From Streptomyces sclerotialus (GTDB lineage Bacteria; Actinomycetota; Actinomycetes; Streptomycetales; Streptomycetaceae): a stretch of 64,000 bases of DNA. The stretch covers positions 62,001 through 126,000 of the forward strand of contig JODX01000003.1 of NCBI GenBank assembly GCA_000719105.1, in the 5' to 3' direction. The position numbers were made by a program, and so were the translations under genes. Under the pieces are notes generated by a model that saw only the letters and a program-made list of their open reading frames with translations, did not search any database and was not told where the DNA came from. Position 1 is the stretch's first letter; each line of letters opens with the position of its first letter. Below are positions 28,380 to 40,593 of this stretch, piece by piece.

Positions 28380-29393
28380 TCAGCTCTCCCCCGCGCCCTT
28401 GCCCTCGCCCACGCCCTCCGCCGCCCGTATCGCGTCCCGGTAGGTCCGGGCCGCCGCCCGCAGGGCCGCCTCGGGGTCGACGCCCGCGGCTTCGGCCTTC
28501 GCCGCCATCGCCAGCAGTTCGTAGCCGACGCCCTCGCCCTCGGGGAGCGGGACGTCCAGCCCGGCGGTCCGCGCCCGCGAGGCCAGCTTCGTGGCGAGGG
28601 CCAGGCCCGGCTGGCCCAGGGGGATGCCCTCGGTGACCGAGGCCCGCCGCTTCTCGGCCGCCTTGGTGCGCAGCCAGTGCGCCTTGACCTCCTCGGGGGT
28701 CGTGGCGGTCTCCTCGCCGAAGACGTGCGGGTGGCGGTGGATCAGCTTGGCGACGATGCCGCCCGCCACGTCGTCCACGGAGAAGGGCGCCTCGGGGTCC
28801 TCCTCGGCGATCCGGGCGTGGAAGACGACCTGGAGCAGGACGTCGCCCAGCTCCTCACGGAGCTCCTCGCGGTTTCCCTCCTCGATCGCCTCGACGAGTT
28901 CGTACGCCTCCTCGATGCCGTACTTCGCCAGGCCCTTGTGGGTCTGCTGGGAGGACCAGGGGCACTCCACGCGGATGCGGTCCATGACCTGGACGAGGTC
29001 GAGGAGACGGGCGCCCGGGAGGTCGTAGGAGGCGGGGAGCAGCTCCAGCTCCGGCATCCGGACGCGGCCCGAGCCCGCCAGCCGCGCCAGGCCGTCGGTG
29101 AGGCGCGGTTCGCCCTCGCCCGACGCGACGACCACGACGGTCCGGCCGCCGGCGCAGGCGTCGACCAGTTCCTCGGCGGTGGGGTCCGTCTCGTCCACCG
29201 CCATGCCCGCGTCCCGCAGGTACGGGAGCTGCGGATGCGCGCCGTCCGCGCACAGGACGCGGTCGGCCGCGTGCAGCGCCTGCCAGGCGGGCCAGGACAG
29301 CAGTCCGGGCGCGACGCGGTGGCTGGTGGTCAGCAGGACGATACGGCCGGGGGCCGGGGTGCCGGGTGCGCCGTCGGGGCTGTGTGCGTTCAC
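28380..29393 (-). CDS. mazG: MazG-family nucleoside triphosphate pyrophosphohydrolase
   Basis: A protein of about 337 residues. The C-terminal half carries the MazG domain: CPWSSQQTHKGLAKYGIEEA with the EExxE metal site (IEEAYELVEAIEE), followed by EELGDVLLQVVFHARIAEE. It degrades non-canonical or excess NTPs. The N-terminal ~120 residues (GRIVLLTTSHRVAPGLLSW) resemble a reduced tetrapyrrole-methylase-like domain, as in YabN-type fusions, but no SAM motif is clear. The start is GTG 29393 or GTG 29411; neither has ideal RBS spacing. Confidence 0.87.
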   Translation of the reverse strand: MNAHSPDGAPGTPAPGRIVLLTTSHRVAPGLLSWPAWQALHAADRVLCADGAHPQLPYLRDAGMAVDETDPTAEELVDACAGGRTVVVVASGEGEPRLTDGLARLAGSGRVRMPELELLPASYDLPGARLLDLVQVMDRIRVECPWSSQQTHKGLAKYGIEEAYELVEAIEEGNREELREELGDVLLQVVFHARIAEEDPEAPFSVDDVAGGIVAKLIHRHPHVFGEETATTPEEVKAHWLRTKAAEKRRASVTEGIPLGQPGLALATKLASRARTAGLDVPLPEGEGVGYELLAMAAKAEAAGVDPEAALRAAARTYRDAIRAAEGVGEGKGAGES

Positions 29394-29468
29394 CCCTCGA
29401 ACGTAACCCACGTCACCGACGGCACCCGAAGTTGTCCACAGGCTGTGGAGGCCGCGCCGCGCCGGTGA

Positions 29469-30125
29469 CTACGCCGGCCGCCGCGCCGCCGCCGTGACCT
29501 CGCGGATCCAGGGTGTCTTCGCGTCCGCCCGGGTGCTCGTCTCGACGTCCCAGGTGCCGTAGCGCGGGTTGAGGTCCACGCCGAGCTCGCCGGACACCTC
29601 CGACAGGGCCCGCCAGAACACGGCCTTGCCCTGGTCGGTGCTCATGTCGGCGCCGAGCGCGGCGGCCAGCTTCTGGGCGCGGATCTCGGTGCGGAGGTTG
29701 TCTTCGAGGCGCTGGGGCGCGACGCCGTACTGCTGCAGCCAGGCCGTCTCCAGGGCCTGCGCACCGCCGGCCTGCCCTTCCAGGGAGGTGCGGAAGCCCT
29801 GGACCTCCTTGCGGGTGACGTTCACTCCGGCGTCGGCGGCCGCGCGGTCGAGGACCCGGTCGAGGACCATGCCCTGCAGGGTGTCTCGGGTGAGGGTGCC
29901 GGTCCCGGCGACGGCCTGCTCGTACCGGGCGTCGTCGGCACTGGCGGCCCGCTGCGCCGTGCGCACCTCGTTGACCCGGCTCTCCAGCTGCGCGACCGTG
30001 ATCCGCTGGTCGCCGACGACGGCCGCCGCGCCGGGATGCGCCTCGCCGCCGCAGGCGGTGAGGACGGGGGCCGCGGCGGCGATCGCGGCGGAGAGGAGGA
30101 GCGCTGTGCGACGACGGCGGTGCAA
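29469..30125 (-). CDS. SurA N-domain lipoprotein (putative chaperone)
   Basis: A 218-residue exported lipoprotein. After a basic start (HRRRRTALLLS) and a hydrophobic stretch comes the lipobox LTAC at residues ~26-29. The mature part is helical and matches a SurA N-terminal chaperone fold (VVGDQRITVAQLESRVNEV, then LQGMVLDRVLDRAAADAGV). No peptidyl-prolyl isomerase domain follows. It is probably a holdase for exported proteins. TTG 30125 is preceded by GGGAGG at ideal spacing. It lies upstream of mazG on the same strand. Confidence 0.8.
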   Translation of the reverse strand: MHRRRRTALLLSAAIAAAAPVLTACGGEAHPGAAAVVGDQRITVAQLESRVNEVRTAQRAASADDARYEQAVAGTGTLTRDTLQGMVLDRVLDRAAADAGVNVTRKEVQGFRTSLEGQAGGAQALETAWLQQYGVAPQRLEDNLRTEIRAQKLAAALGADMSTDQGKAVFWRALSEVSGELGVDLNPRYGTWDVETSTRADAKTPWIREVTAAARRPA

Positions 30126-30309
30126 GGTGGCCTCCCGGAGGGATTGTGCGACGGTGCACAAAGTCCTGCGGTGATCGATGGTAGGCAGTGGCCCTGCTCT
30201 CGGCCAGCCATTCGACCAACGATTCACCGGCACTTCGGGCACCGCCGCACACCGGCCGGCCGGGCGGACCCGGACCCGCGCACGAGGCACCGGGCCCGCG
30301 GCGGAGTGC

Positions 30310-31848
30310 TCAGCGCACCTGCCCCAGCCACTGCAAAGTCCGCCGCACGTCCGCCGCCAGCGGGTGCCCGGGGCCCCGCAGCCGCTCCACGTCGTGCAGC
30401 AGGCGGACCAGGGTGTCGTGGGCGGCGGGGCGGTCGCCGAGGGCCAGCAGGAGGTGGCCGATGCGGCGGCGCAGGTCCAGGGAGAGCTCGGGGTCGCCGG
30501 CCACGTACTGGTTCTCGTAGTACGGCAGCAGGGCGCGGTACTCGGCGAGCGCGGCGGCCGGCTCGCCGAGCTGCTCCAGGCACTGGGCGGCGTCGAAGCG
30601 GAAGCGCAGGGCCTGCGGGTCGGCCTGGCCCGCCTCGGTGGCCCGCTCGTCGGCGAGGCGGCGCAGCTCGGGCAGGGCGCGCCGGTACTGGCCGTCGTCC
30701 ATGAGCGTGGCCGCGTACTGCTTGCGCAGGGTCCGTACGACGGGCGAGTGCTCGCCGTGCTCGGCGGCCGCGGCCGGGAGTATCGCGCCGAGGATGTCGA
30801 CGGCCTGCGTGATGCGGCCCTCGCCGAGCAGCCGCTTGACCTCGTCGACGGCGCCCGCGACATCGGGCCTGTCGACGACCGCGGCGGGCGCGGCCTGGGG
30901 CTGCGGCGCGGGGATGCGGGCGCGGTCGGGCCAGGGCGCGTGCGGGCGCAGGAAGGGACGGGTGGGGTCCAGCGGGGCGCCGGTCGGCATCCCGCGCGCG
31001 GGCAGCAGCGGGAGGAGCTGTTCGTACGTCTCCTGTGCGGACGCCGGGCGGTGCTGCGGGTCCTTGGAGAGCAGGCGCAGCACCAGCGCCTCCAGGGCCT
31101 CGGGCACCTCCGGGCGCAGCCGGCGGACCGGGACCGGCGGCTCGTAGAGGTGGCGGTGGAGGACGCCGAGGGCCGTGGAGCCCGCGAACGGGACGTTGCC
31201 GCTGAGCAGTTCGTGCATCAGCACGCCGAGCGCGTACAGGTCGGTGTACGGGCCGACCGCGCCGCCCATCGCCTGCTCGGGCGCCATGTAGGCGGGGCTG
31301 CCGATCGGGGAGCCGGTGTGGGTGAGGCGGGTGGTGTCCGTGTCCATCACGGAGGCCACGCCCAGGTCGAGGACGGTGACGGTGCCGTCCTGCTTGACCA
31401 TGACGTTGCGCGGCTTGAGGTCGCGGTGGACGATCGGCACCGCGTGCACCGCGGACAGAACCGCGCAGAGCTGGGCGGCGACCGCGACGGTCCACTGCCA
31501 GGGGTAGGGGTCGTGCTCGGCGAGATGGTCGGCGAGGTCGGATCCGTCGACGTACTGCATGACGAGGAACAGCTCCTCGCCCTCGCTGCCCGCGTCGTGC
31601 ACCGTGACCAGGCCGGGGTGATCGACCTGCGCGGTGACCCGGCACTCCCGCATGAAGCGGCGGCGCAGCTCGTCGGCCTCCTGGCCCGCCACCTTGTCGG
31701 GGCGCAGCAGCTTGACGGCCACGCGGCGGTCGAGCCGCCGGTCGTACGCCGTCCAGACCTGGCCCATGCCGCCCTGGCCGAGGAGCGTGGACAGCTCGTA
31801 CCGATCGGTGATCAGGCGTCCGCTGCCCTGGGTCCTCCCCCGGGTCAC
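30310..31848 (-). CDS. Ser/Thr protein kinase with C-terminal TPR-like region
   Basis: A 512-residue Hanks-type kinase. It has the Gly loop GQGGMGQVW (24-32), Lys46 in RRVAVKLL, the catalytic loop HRDLKPRN (141-148) and the Mg motif DLG (161-163, in place of DFG, a tolerated change). The activation segment is GSPAYMAPEQ. There is no transmembrane helix or PASTA domain. Residues ~335-512 are helical repeats that resemble TPRs and may bind a partner. GTG 31848 overlaps the stop of the upstream membrane-protein gene by GTGA. Confidence 0.9.
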   Translation of the reverse strand: MTRGRTQGSGRLITDRYELSTLLGQGGMGQVWTAYDRRLDRRVAVKLLRPDKVAGQEADELRRRFMRECRVTAQVDHPGLVTVHDAGSEGEELFLVMQYVDGSDLADHLAEHDPYPWQWTVAVAAQLCAVLSAVHAVPIVHRDLKPRNVMVKQDGTVTVLDLGVASVMDTDTTRLTHTGSPIGSPAYMAPEQAMGGAVGPYTDLYALGVLMHELLSGNVPFAGSTALGVLHRHLYEPPVPVRRLRPEVPEALEALVLRLLSKDPQHRPASAQETYEQLLPLLPARGMPTGAPLDPTRPFLRPHAPWPDRARIPAPQPQAAPAAVVDRPDVAGAVDEVKRLLGEGRITQAVDILGAILPAAAAEHGEHSPVVRTLRKQYAATLMDDGQYRRALPELRRLADERATEAGQADPQALRFRFDAAQCLEQLGEPAAALAEYRALLPYYENQYVAGDPELSLDLRRRIGHLLLALGDRPAAHDTLVRLLHDVERLRGPGHPLAADVRRTLQWLGQVR

Positions 31849-32504
31849 CTGTCCCCCTCCTGCTTGCGCAGGTAGTCACTGAGCTCGTCGAGCTCGGCCC
31901 GCACCTGGTCGATGCGCGCGGGTGCCGGCCGCTGCTGGGGCCCCGGCTGCGGCTGGACGGGCGGCCGGGGCGGTGCCGGGGGCTGCTGGACCGGCGGCGC
32001 GGGCGGGTAGGACTGCTGGGGCTGCGGCTGCGGCTGCGGCTGCGGCTGGGGGGCCGGGTAGCCGTATCCCGCCCCCGCCGACGGGAGGCCCTGGCCGAAG
32101 AGCGTGGTGGAGGCATGCGGATGGGCGTGCGCGGGCGCGGGCGCGTACGGCCCGGGGGCGGGTCTGTTGAAGTGGCGGATGTCCGCGTACAGGTAGTAGG
32201 CGATGGTCGCGAACATGCCGGCGAACAGCAGCGCCATGCCGACGTCGCCGCGCCAGGTGGTGAACTCCTCCACGCCCGGGTCGGTGCCCAGTATCACCAC
32301 GACCACGACGATGTGGGTGACGGAGAGCGTGAACAGGGACCAGTCGCGGGTCCTGCGGGTCACGGCGGCGAGCCGCAGCATGCTCGCCCACGCCAGGAAT
32401 CCGCAGCTGAGGACGGCCAGCGCCACGAAGACCACGCGCAGGGTGACCAGCGCGCCCTGGGAGGGGCGGTGAGGCGGTGGCGGCGCGTAGCCGGGGCCGT
32501 GCAT
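31845..32504 (-). CDS. Membrane protein with Pro/Gln-rich tail, coupled to the kinase
   Basis: A 219-residue protein with three hydrophobic helices in its first ~120 residues (VTLRVVFVALAVLSCGFLAW; HIVVVVVILG; GMALLFAGMFATIAYYLY). A long Pro/Gln/Ala tail containing a PQPQPQPQPQPQ run and a short acidic C-terminal helix follow. It has no enzyme motif. AGGAGC precedes ATG 32504. The 4-bp overlap with the kinase gene implies coupled synthesis; it may be the kinase's membrane anchor, sensor or substrate (inference). Confidence 0.75.
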   Translation of the reverse strand: MHGPGYAPPPPHRPSQGALVTLRVVFVALAVLSCGFLAWASMLRLAAVTRRTRDWSLFTLSVTHIVVVVVILGTDPGVEEFTTWRGDVGMALLFAGMFATIAYYLYADIRHFNRPAPGPYAPAPAHAHPHASTTLFGQGLPSAGAGYGYPAPQPQPQPQPQPQQSYPPAPPVQQPPAPPRPPVQPQPGPQQRPAPARIDQVRAELDELSDYLRKQEGDR

Positions 32505-32633
32505 GGCTGCTCCTGAGGCCTGGTGAGGCGGATGTGCGATGTTCGTACTGAGCGTATAGGCCGATGACCACAAGCCGTTAAGGGTTGTGGACAACCGTTG
32601 CCGCACCGATTCGCACTCCGGCGGCGGAGGAGC

Positions 32634-34706
32634 TCAGTCCGGTGCGACCGTGCCGTCGGTCAGGCCGTCGTGCATGCCGCGCACGAGTTGTTCGCCGAGC
32701 CGGCCCGCGAGCCGCAGCGCCTCCTCGAACTCCGCGAGGGCCCGGAACCGTTCGCCGTAGCGGCGCTGCTGGTCGAGCGGGAGCCGGGGCAACTGGAGGC
32801 GGCGTACGTCGAGCCGGGTGGCGGTGGACGAATAGCTGCTGGCCCGGCGGTTGTTGGCGGTGCCGCGCAGAAAGCCGGCCAGGAACCACGGGTCGAGTGC
32901 CGCCGGGTCGGGGCGCAGCAGCGTGAGGTTGCGGCCGAGGGCGGCGCCGGCCGTCTCCTCGTCGACCACGCGCGCGATGCCGCCCCCGCCGAGGACGGGC
33001 ACCACGACGTCGCCGGCCGTGACGAGGACGGGTTCCTCCCCGGTGTCGGGCAGGGTCCCCGAGGGTGCCGTGCCGGCCAGGACGTCGTGGTCGGTGAGCA
33101 CGCGCGCGTGGGCACCGTTTCCGCCCGTGAGCAGCGACAGGGCGCCCGCGCGCGCGAGTTCGCCGACCGTGGTGAGCGGCCTGCGCCCGGGCCGGCCCGC
33201 GTCCTCGGAGCCGTCCGCGTGACCCGCCGGTGCCGGGGCGGGGGGCACGAGGCCGGCGGTCAGGCGCAGGGTCGCGCCGAGGCGTTCCCGGACGGCCGAC
33301 AGCTCCTCGGCACCGCCGCCGGCGGCCGGGGGCGGCAGATGGCGGGCGGGTGTCACGTCCACGTCGTCGTCGAGGAGGTCGATGACGGGGAGGGAGCGGC
33401 TGAGCCCCGGGCGCTCCGCCGCGGTGCCCGTGCGGCCGGAATCCCGCCAGGCGTCAAGTACCGCGGTGTGCACGGCCGCCCAGTCGAGGCCGCGGCCGGG
33501 GGCGGCCGGTGCCGCCCCGCCGTCGGCGAGCCGGCCGGTGTCCACGAGCAGCAGTTCGGGCCGCGCGGGCACCCGGCCGGGCCGCCGCAGCACCCACAGG
33601 TGCAGCGGGATGTTGTACGGGGGCGCCGCGCCGGCCGGCAGGGCGATCACCGCGCGCAGGGCGCCCCGGCGCAGCAGGTCGGCCCGGATCCGCCGGCCGG
33701 AGCGGCGGCCGGCGACGGCGGGCGGCATCAGCAGCACGGCGGTGCCGCCGTCCTTCAGGCGCGCCAGCGCGTGCTGCACCCAGGCGAGTTCGGATTCCGT
33801 ACGGGCCGGGAAGCCGTACTCCCAGCGGGGGTCGTAGGCCAGTTCGTCGTGCCCCCAGTTGCGCTCGTTGAACGGCGGGTGACACAGGACGGCGTCGGCG
33901 CGGACCGTGCCGTACGCGTCCGCGCGCAGGCTGTCCCCGGCCGCCGTACGGATCGTGGCCCGGGTGTGCAGGGCGAGGCGGAGCGCGGTGAGGGCGGCCG
34001 CCTCGGGGGCGCCGTCCTGCCCGTACAGCTCCTGGTCCGGCCGGGACGCGACGGCGCGCAGCAGGGCGCCGGTGCCGCAGGCCGGGTCGTACACGGTGCT
34101 CGCGGGCCCGGCGAGGTCGGCCATCAGCCGGGCGAGGCCGTCCGGGGTCGGCGTGTACTGCCGTGAGGTGGCGTCGAGGTGTCGGCCGAGCAGGAACTCG
34201 AAGGTGCTCCGCGCGCCCCGTTCGGCCGCGAGCTCCACGGCACCGCGCAGCAGCGGCACCGAGGGCAGCAGCGATCCGGCCGCCGGAACGGTGAGCGCGG
34301 GCGGCCGGTCCTCGCCGAGGCGCGGGGCGAGCACCTGCTCCAGGGCGTCGGGCAGCAGGCCGGCGAGGCGTTCGTCGGAGCCCGCGCTCGCCTCCAGCCA
34401 GGCCGGGTGACGGTCGTGGAGGAGCAGCAGGACACAGCCGGTGTGGACCAGGGCCGTGGCGGGTCCTGCCGGGTGGCCCGCCACCTGCTGCCAGACGCGT
34501 TCATGCAGCGGCACCTCGCCGAGCTTCCCCTGTTCTCGCAGCCATCGCTCGACCTCGGGCAGCGAGAACGCCGGGCTGGTCTCCGTACCGCCGACGGGCT
34601 TAGGGAAGTCGGGGTGCCTGCGGCGCCAGTTACTGACGGCGGCGCGGCCCACCCCGGCGAGCCGCGCGATCCCGGCGGCGGTCACCTCTGCCCCGTTGTC
34701 ACTCAC
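32634..34706 (-). CDS. HTH / N6-adenine methylase-like / type I S-like TRD fusion
   Basis: A 690-residue protein. It has an N-terminal DNA-binding helix-turn-helix (about 10-60, GIARLAGVGRAAVSNWRRR). The class I methyltransferase core follows, with the RQYTPTPDG lead-in, SAM motif I DPACGTG (207-213) and a motif IV region reading CHPPFN (275-280). The C-terminal ~180 residues resemble a type I specificity-subunit half. Active N6-adenine methylases have (N/D)PP(Y/F); here the first residue is His, so catalysis is doubtful. No nuclease subunit is nearby. GGAGGGGAG precedes GTG 34706. Confidence 0.82.
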   Translation of the reverse strand: MSDNGAEVTAAGIARLAGVGRAAVSNWRRRHPDFPKPVGGTETSPAFSLPEVERWLREQGKLGEVPLHERVWQQVAGHPAGPATALVHTGCVLLLLHDRHPAWLEASAGSDERLAGLLPDALEQVLAPRLGEDRPPALTVPAAGSLLPSVPLLRGAVELAAERGARSTFEFLLGRHLDATSRQYTPTPDGLARLMADLAGPASTVYDPACGTGALLRAVASRPDQELYGQDGAPEAAALTALRLALHTRATIRTAAGDSLRADAYGTVRADAVLCHPPFNERNWGHDELAYDPRWEYGFPARTESELAWVQHALARLKDGGTAVLLMPPAVAGRRSGRRIRADLLRRGALRAVIALPAGAAPPYNIPLHLWVLRRPGRVPARPELLLVDTGRLADGGAAPAAPGRGLDWAAVHTAVLDAWRDSGRTGTAAERPGLSRSLPVIDLLDDDVDVTPARHLPPPAAGGGAEELSAVRERLGATLRLTAGLVPPAPAPAGHADGSEDAGRPGRRPLTTVGELARAGALSLLTGGNGAHARVLTDHDVLAGTAPSGTLPDTGEEPVLVTAGDVVVPVLGGGGIARVVDEETAGAALGRNLTLLRPDPAALDPWFLAGFLRGTANNRRASSYSSTATRLDVRRLQLPRLPLDQQRRYGERFRALAEFEEALRLAGRLGEQLVRGMHDGLTDGTVAPD

Positions 34707-34812
34707 GCGCTCGGCTCCCCTCCGTCTCGTCCGTGGCGGCCCTCGCCGCCGCTGTGCGGCGCCCGGCCGCGCTGTGCCGCGAGCATACCGCCACCCACAC
34801 AGAAGCCATCGC

Positions 34813-34825
34813 TTCACAGCGTGAA
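34813..34825. promoter_or_regulatory. Palindrome between the divergent methylase-like and lipoprotein genes
   Basis: TTCAC-AGC-GTGAA is a perfect inverted repeat in the 225-bp divergent gap. Further GTGAAC and ATTCAC half-sites at 34839-34862 flank the lipoprotein promoter. It is a plausible operator. Confidence 0.4.
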
Positions 34826-34848
34826 CGAAGGAAAGTGCGTGAACGGTG

Positions 34849-34877
34849 TTGACTGGATTCACAGGCACTGGTCTTAT
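34849..34877 (+). promoter_or_regulatory. Candidate promoter of the lipoprotein gene
   Basis: TTGACT, a 17-bp spacer and TCTTAT match a housekeeping-type -35/-10 pair about 55 bp upstream of ATG 34932. A direct repeat GAAGCACTCAAC (34888-34911) lies in the leader. Confidence 0.5.
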
Positions 34878-34931
34878 TGACCTCGTTGAAGCACTCAACG
34901 AAGCACTCAACGGATTACTGGGGGGATCACC

Positions 34932-35681
34932 ATGCGTCGCACCGCACTTGCCGCTCTCTGTGTCGCCGCCGCGGCCACCGTCTCGCTCACCGGCTGTCTG
35001 CCCGGCGACAACGAAGCGGACAGCAAGAAGAAGGAGCCGTACGCCGACCTCAGCGGGGGCGAGATCGCCGAACGGGCCGTCAAGGCCACCAGGGCCGCCA
35101 CCTCGTTGCGCATCAAGGGCGAGGTCCCGGACGAGGAGAGCGGCGGCACGGTCCGACTGGACATGGCCCTGGACACGAAGGGAAACTGCGCCGGCACGGT
35201 GAGCATCAAGGGTGAGGGCCAAGCCGAGCTGATCAAGACCGGCGACACCCTCTACATGAAGCTCGACGAGGCTCTCGTGCGCTCCCAGGCCCAGGGCGGG
35301 GACGGGATGGAGACCGACATGGTCGTGGAGATGCTGGCCGGCAAGTGGACCAAGACGTCCACGAACGGCGCCGACATGGAAGAGCTCACCGCCTCCTGCG
35401 ACCTCGGCAAGCTGCTCGACGAGTTCGACGACGTGAGCTCGAACGCCCGGCGGGGCGACACCACGGAGGTCGGCGGCGCCCCGGCGCTCGTCCTGAACGA
35501 GCGCGACGGCAAGGACCGCAACACCGTGTACGTCGCCACCGAGGGCGAGCCGTACCTCCTCAGGGTGGCCGTCCAGTCCGACAAGAACCCCGGCGACGTG
35601 ACGTTCACGGACTACAACAAGCCTGTACCGGTGGAGGCGCCCAAGGGAGAGGTGCTGGACCTGGACGAGTTCGGATCCTGA
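34932..35681 (+). CDS. Secreted lipoprotein of unknown function
   Basis: A 249-residue protein with a lipoprotein signal (MRRTALAALCVAAAATVSLT then Gly-Cys at ~residues 21-22). The mature domain has alternating strands (TSLRIKGEV, GTVSIKGEGQAELIKTGDTLYMKLD, WTKTS, TVYVATEGEPYLLRVAV). This pattern is like LppX/LprG-type lipoprotein folds that carry lipids, but I cannot assign it firmly. GGGGGG precedes ATG 34932. It converges on the HNH nuclease-like gene, with stops 12 bp apart. Confidence 0.75.
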   Translation: MRRTALAALCVAAAATVSLTGCLPGDNEADSKKKEPYADLSGGEIAERAVKATRAATSLRIKGEVPDEESGGTVRLDMALDTKGNCAGTVSIKGEGQAELIKTGDTLYMKLDEALVRSQAQGGDGMETDMVVEMLAGKWTKTSTNGADMEELTASCDLGKLLDEFDDVSSNARRGDTTEVGGAPALVLNERDGKDRNTVYVATEGEPYLLRVAVQSDKNPGDVTFTDYNKPVPVEAPKGEVLDLDEFGS

Positions 35682-35693
35682 AGGACCGCGGGG

Positions 35694-36458
35694 TCAGCCC
35701 CCGCACTGCTGCAGCATCGTCTCCTTGTCCGGCGCGGTCACCGGCATCTCGTACTTCTCGGCGACCTGCGCGAACCGCACCGCGTACGCACACCGGATCC
35801 GCTTGCTCGGCGGCAGCCAGGAGGCGGGTCCGGAGTCGCTCTTCGCCGAGTTGGCGCGGCCCTCTACCGGGATGAGGTTGAGCGGGTCGTTGGCGAGCTG
35901 CTCGCGCTTGCCCTCCGTCCACCGGGACACGCCCATCTGCCAGGCGTACGACAGCGGCACCACATGGTCGATCTGCACCTCGGCGGCCTGCTGCTTGCGC
36001 CACTCGATGGTGGTGCCGGTGTACGGGTCGTCCAGCGTCATGCTGATGACCACGCAGTCCGAGCCCTCCCGGAACCGCAGGTCCTCCCCGTCACGTCGCA
36101 GCAGGTCGTTCCGCGTGTCACAGCCGTTCCGCGCCAGCGGCACCCCGTCGGCGGTGTCCATCCAGGCGTAGCCGAACGCGTCGCGCTCATACCCCGTCCG
36201 GGGCCCCCGCCCCTTCGTACGCAGCGACTCGATGAGCTCACGGGCCTCGGCCGTGTCACCGGACGCCGTCACGGGAGCGAGCCCGGGCTTCGTACCGTCG
36301 GCGTTCTCCAGGGGGCCGGCCGCCCGCCCGTCCGACGCCGTCCCCGCTCCGTCTCCGCCGGGGGACCCGTCCTCCACCGGCTCGCACCCGCTCACGAGCA
36401 CCACGGCCGCGGCCAGCACCGCGACCACGCCCCCGCCCCTCGACCGCCTCACGCGCAC
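35694..36458 (-). CDS. Secreted HNH/DUF1524-family nuclease-like lipoprotein
   Basis: A protein of about 254 residues. Its N-terminus is basic, then hydrophobic, ending in the lipobox VSGC, so it is exported and lipid-anchored or released. The catalytic region carries QIDHVVPLSYAWQMG (HNH His) and NDPLNLIPVEGRANSAKSD, then SWLPP, as in DUF1524-type HNH nucleases of actinobacteria. It probably degrades extracellular DNA. Several GTG starts are possible; 36458 is a compromise. Its start is 75 bp from the mfd stop on the same strand. Confidence 0.78.
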   Translation of the reverse strand: MRVRRSRGGGVVAVLAAAVVLVSGCEPVEDGSPGGDGAGTASDGRAAGPLENADGTKPGLAPVTASGDTAEARELIESLRTKGRGPRTGYERDAFGYAWMDTADGVPLARNGCDTRNDLLRRDGEDLRFREGSDCVVISMTLDDPYTGTTIEWRKQQAAEVQIDHVVPLSYAWQMGVSRWTEGKREQLANDPLNLIPVEGRANSAKSDSGPASWLPPSKRIRCAYAVRFAQVAEKYEMPVTAPDKETMLQQCGG

Positions 36459-36533
36459 ACCGCCCCGTACTCCGCCACCACGGCCACGACCCACCCCACC
36501 ACTCGCCACGCCCCGGAGACTACGACCCGGGGA

Positions 36534-40064
<3,531 letters not shown>

Positions 40065-40593
40065 GAAGGACTTCCATCCCGGGGAGTGGGCAACGCGAGC
40101 GACCCGACACGTCACACGGGCCGGGGTTCCCAAGCCTACGCCGGACAGCCACACCGACCGGCCGGGAGCGGTCGAGTACCCCCCACCCCGCCAGGACACC
40201 CACCGGCACAGCCACCGACCCTCACGGACCGGCAGCCGCGTACGCCCCTCAAGGGGGGCCACCGGCCCCCACGCACGCACCCGGCAGCCTCGTACGGCGG
40301 GAAGGGGGCGTGCCGGGGGGGTGTCCGCGCGCAGCGGCCGGCGGTCCACCACCGGCCGCCCTCCCAAAACGCACGGAACCCGCCGGACCGAGCACGGACA
40401 CCCCCCGGCGCGTCCCCGACCCACTCGCGGACCCCAGGCGGACCAGACACCCACCCGCACACGAATCAAGACCACCCGGCCCCACACGAACCCGGCACCG
40501 AGCAGCCGAAGCCTCTCGATGCCGGGCCCACTACCGAACTCGTCGCCGAGCTGAGAACCCCGGGCACCCCCGAGCCCCCGCCCGCCGCCGGAA
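40065..40593. other. 529-bp intergenic region upstream of mfd
   Basis: It lies between the ABC permease stop and the mfd start. It holds a copy of the ~160-bp structured repeat (40281-40440) and, just before it, the hairpin GCCCCTC-A-AGGGGGGC near 40244-40258. A short partial copy of the repeat's left end (CCGGCAGCCGCGTACG) lies at 40229-40244. No gene is visible; the long readings on both strands look like shadows of GC-rich repeats. Confidence 0.6.
40281..40440. repeat. Structured dispersed repeat, copy A
   Basis: About 160 bp, roughly 90% identical to 51730-51885. It contains a long inverted repeat (GCCGGGGGGG-TGTCCG near 40312-40327 with CGGACACCCCCCGGC at 40395-40409) enclosing an inner GGCCGGCGGT-rich stem. 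It could form a large hairpin. Confidence 0.85.

Noticed and set aside
40065..40593. Long minus-strand N-terminal extension of mfd through the upstream repeat
   Set aside because: Mfd homology begins at ATG 40064 with its own GGAAG, and the extension translates a repeat element.
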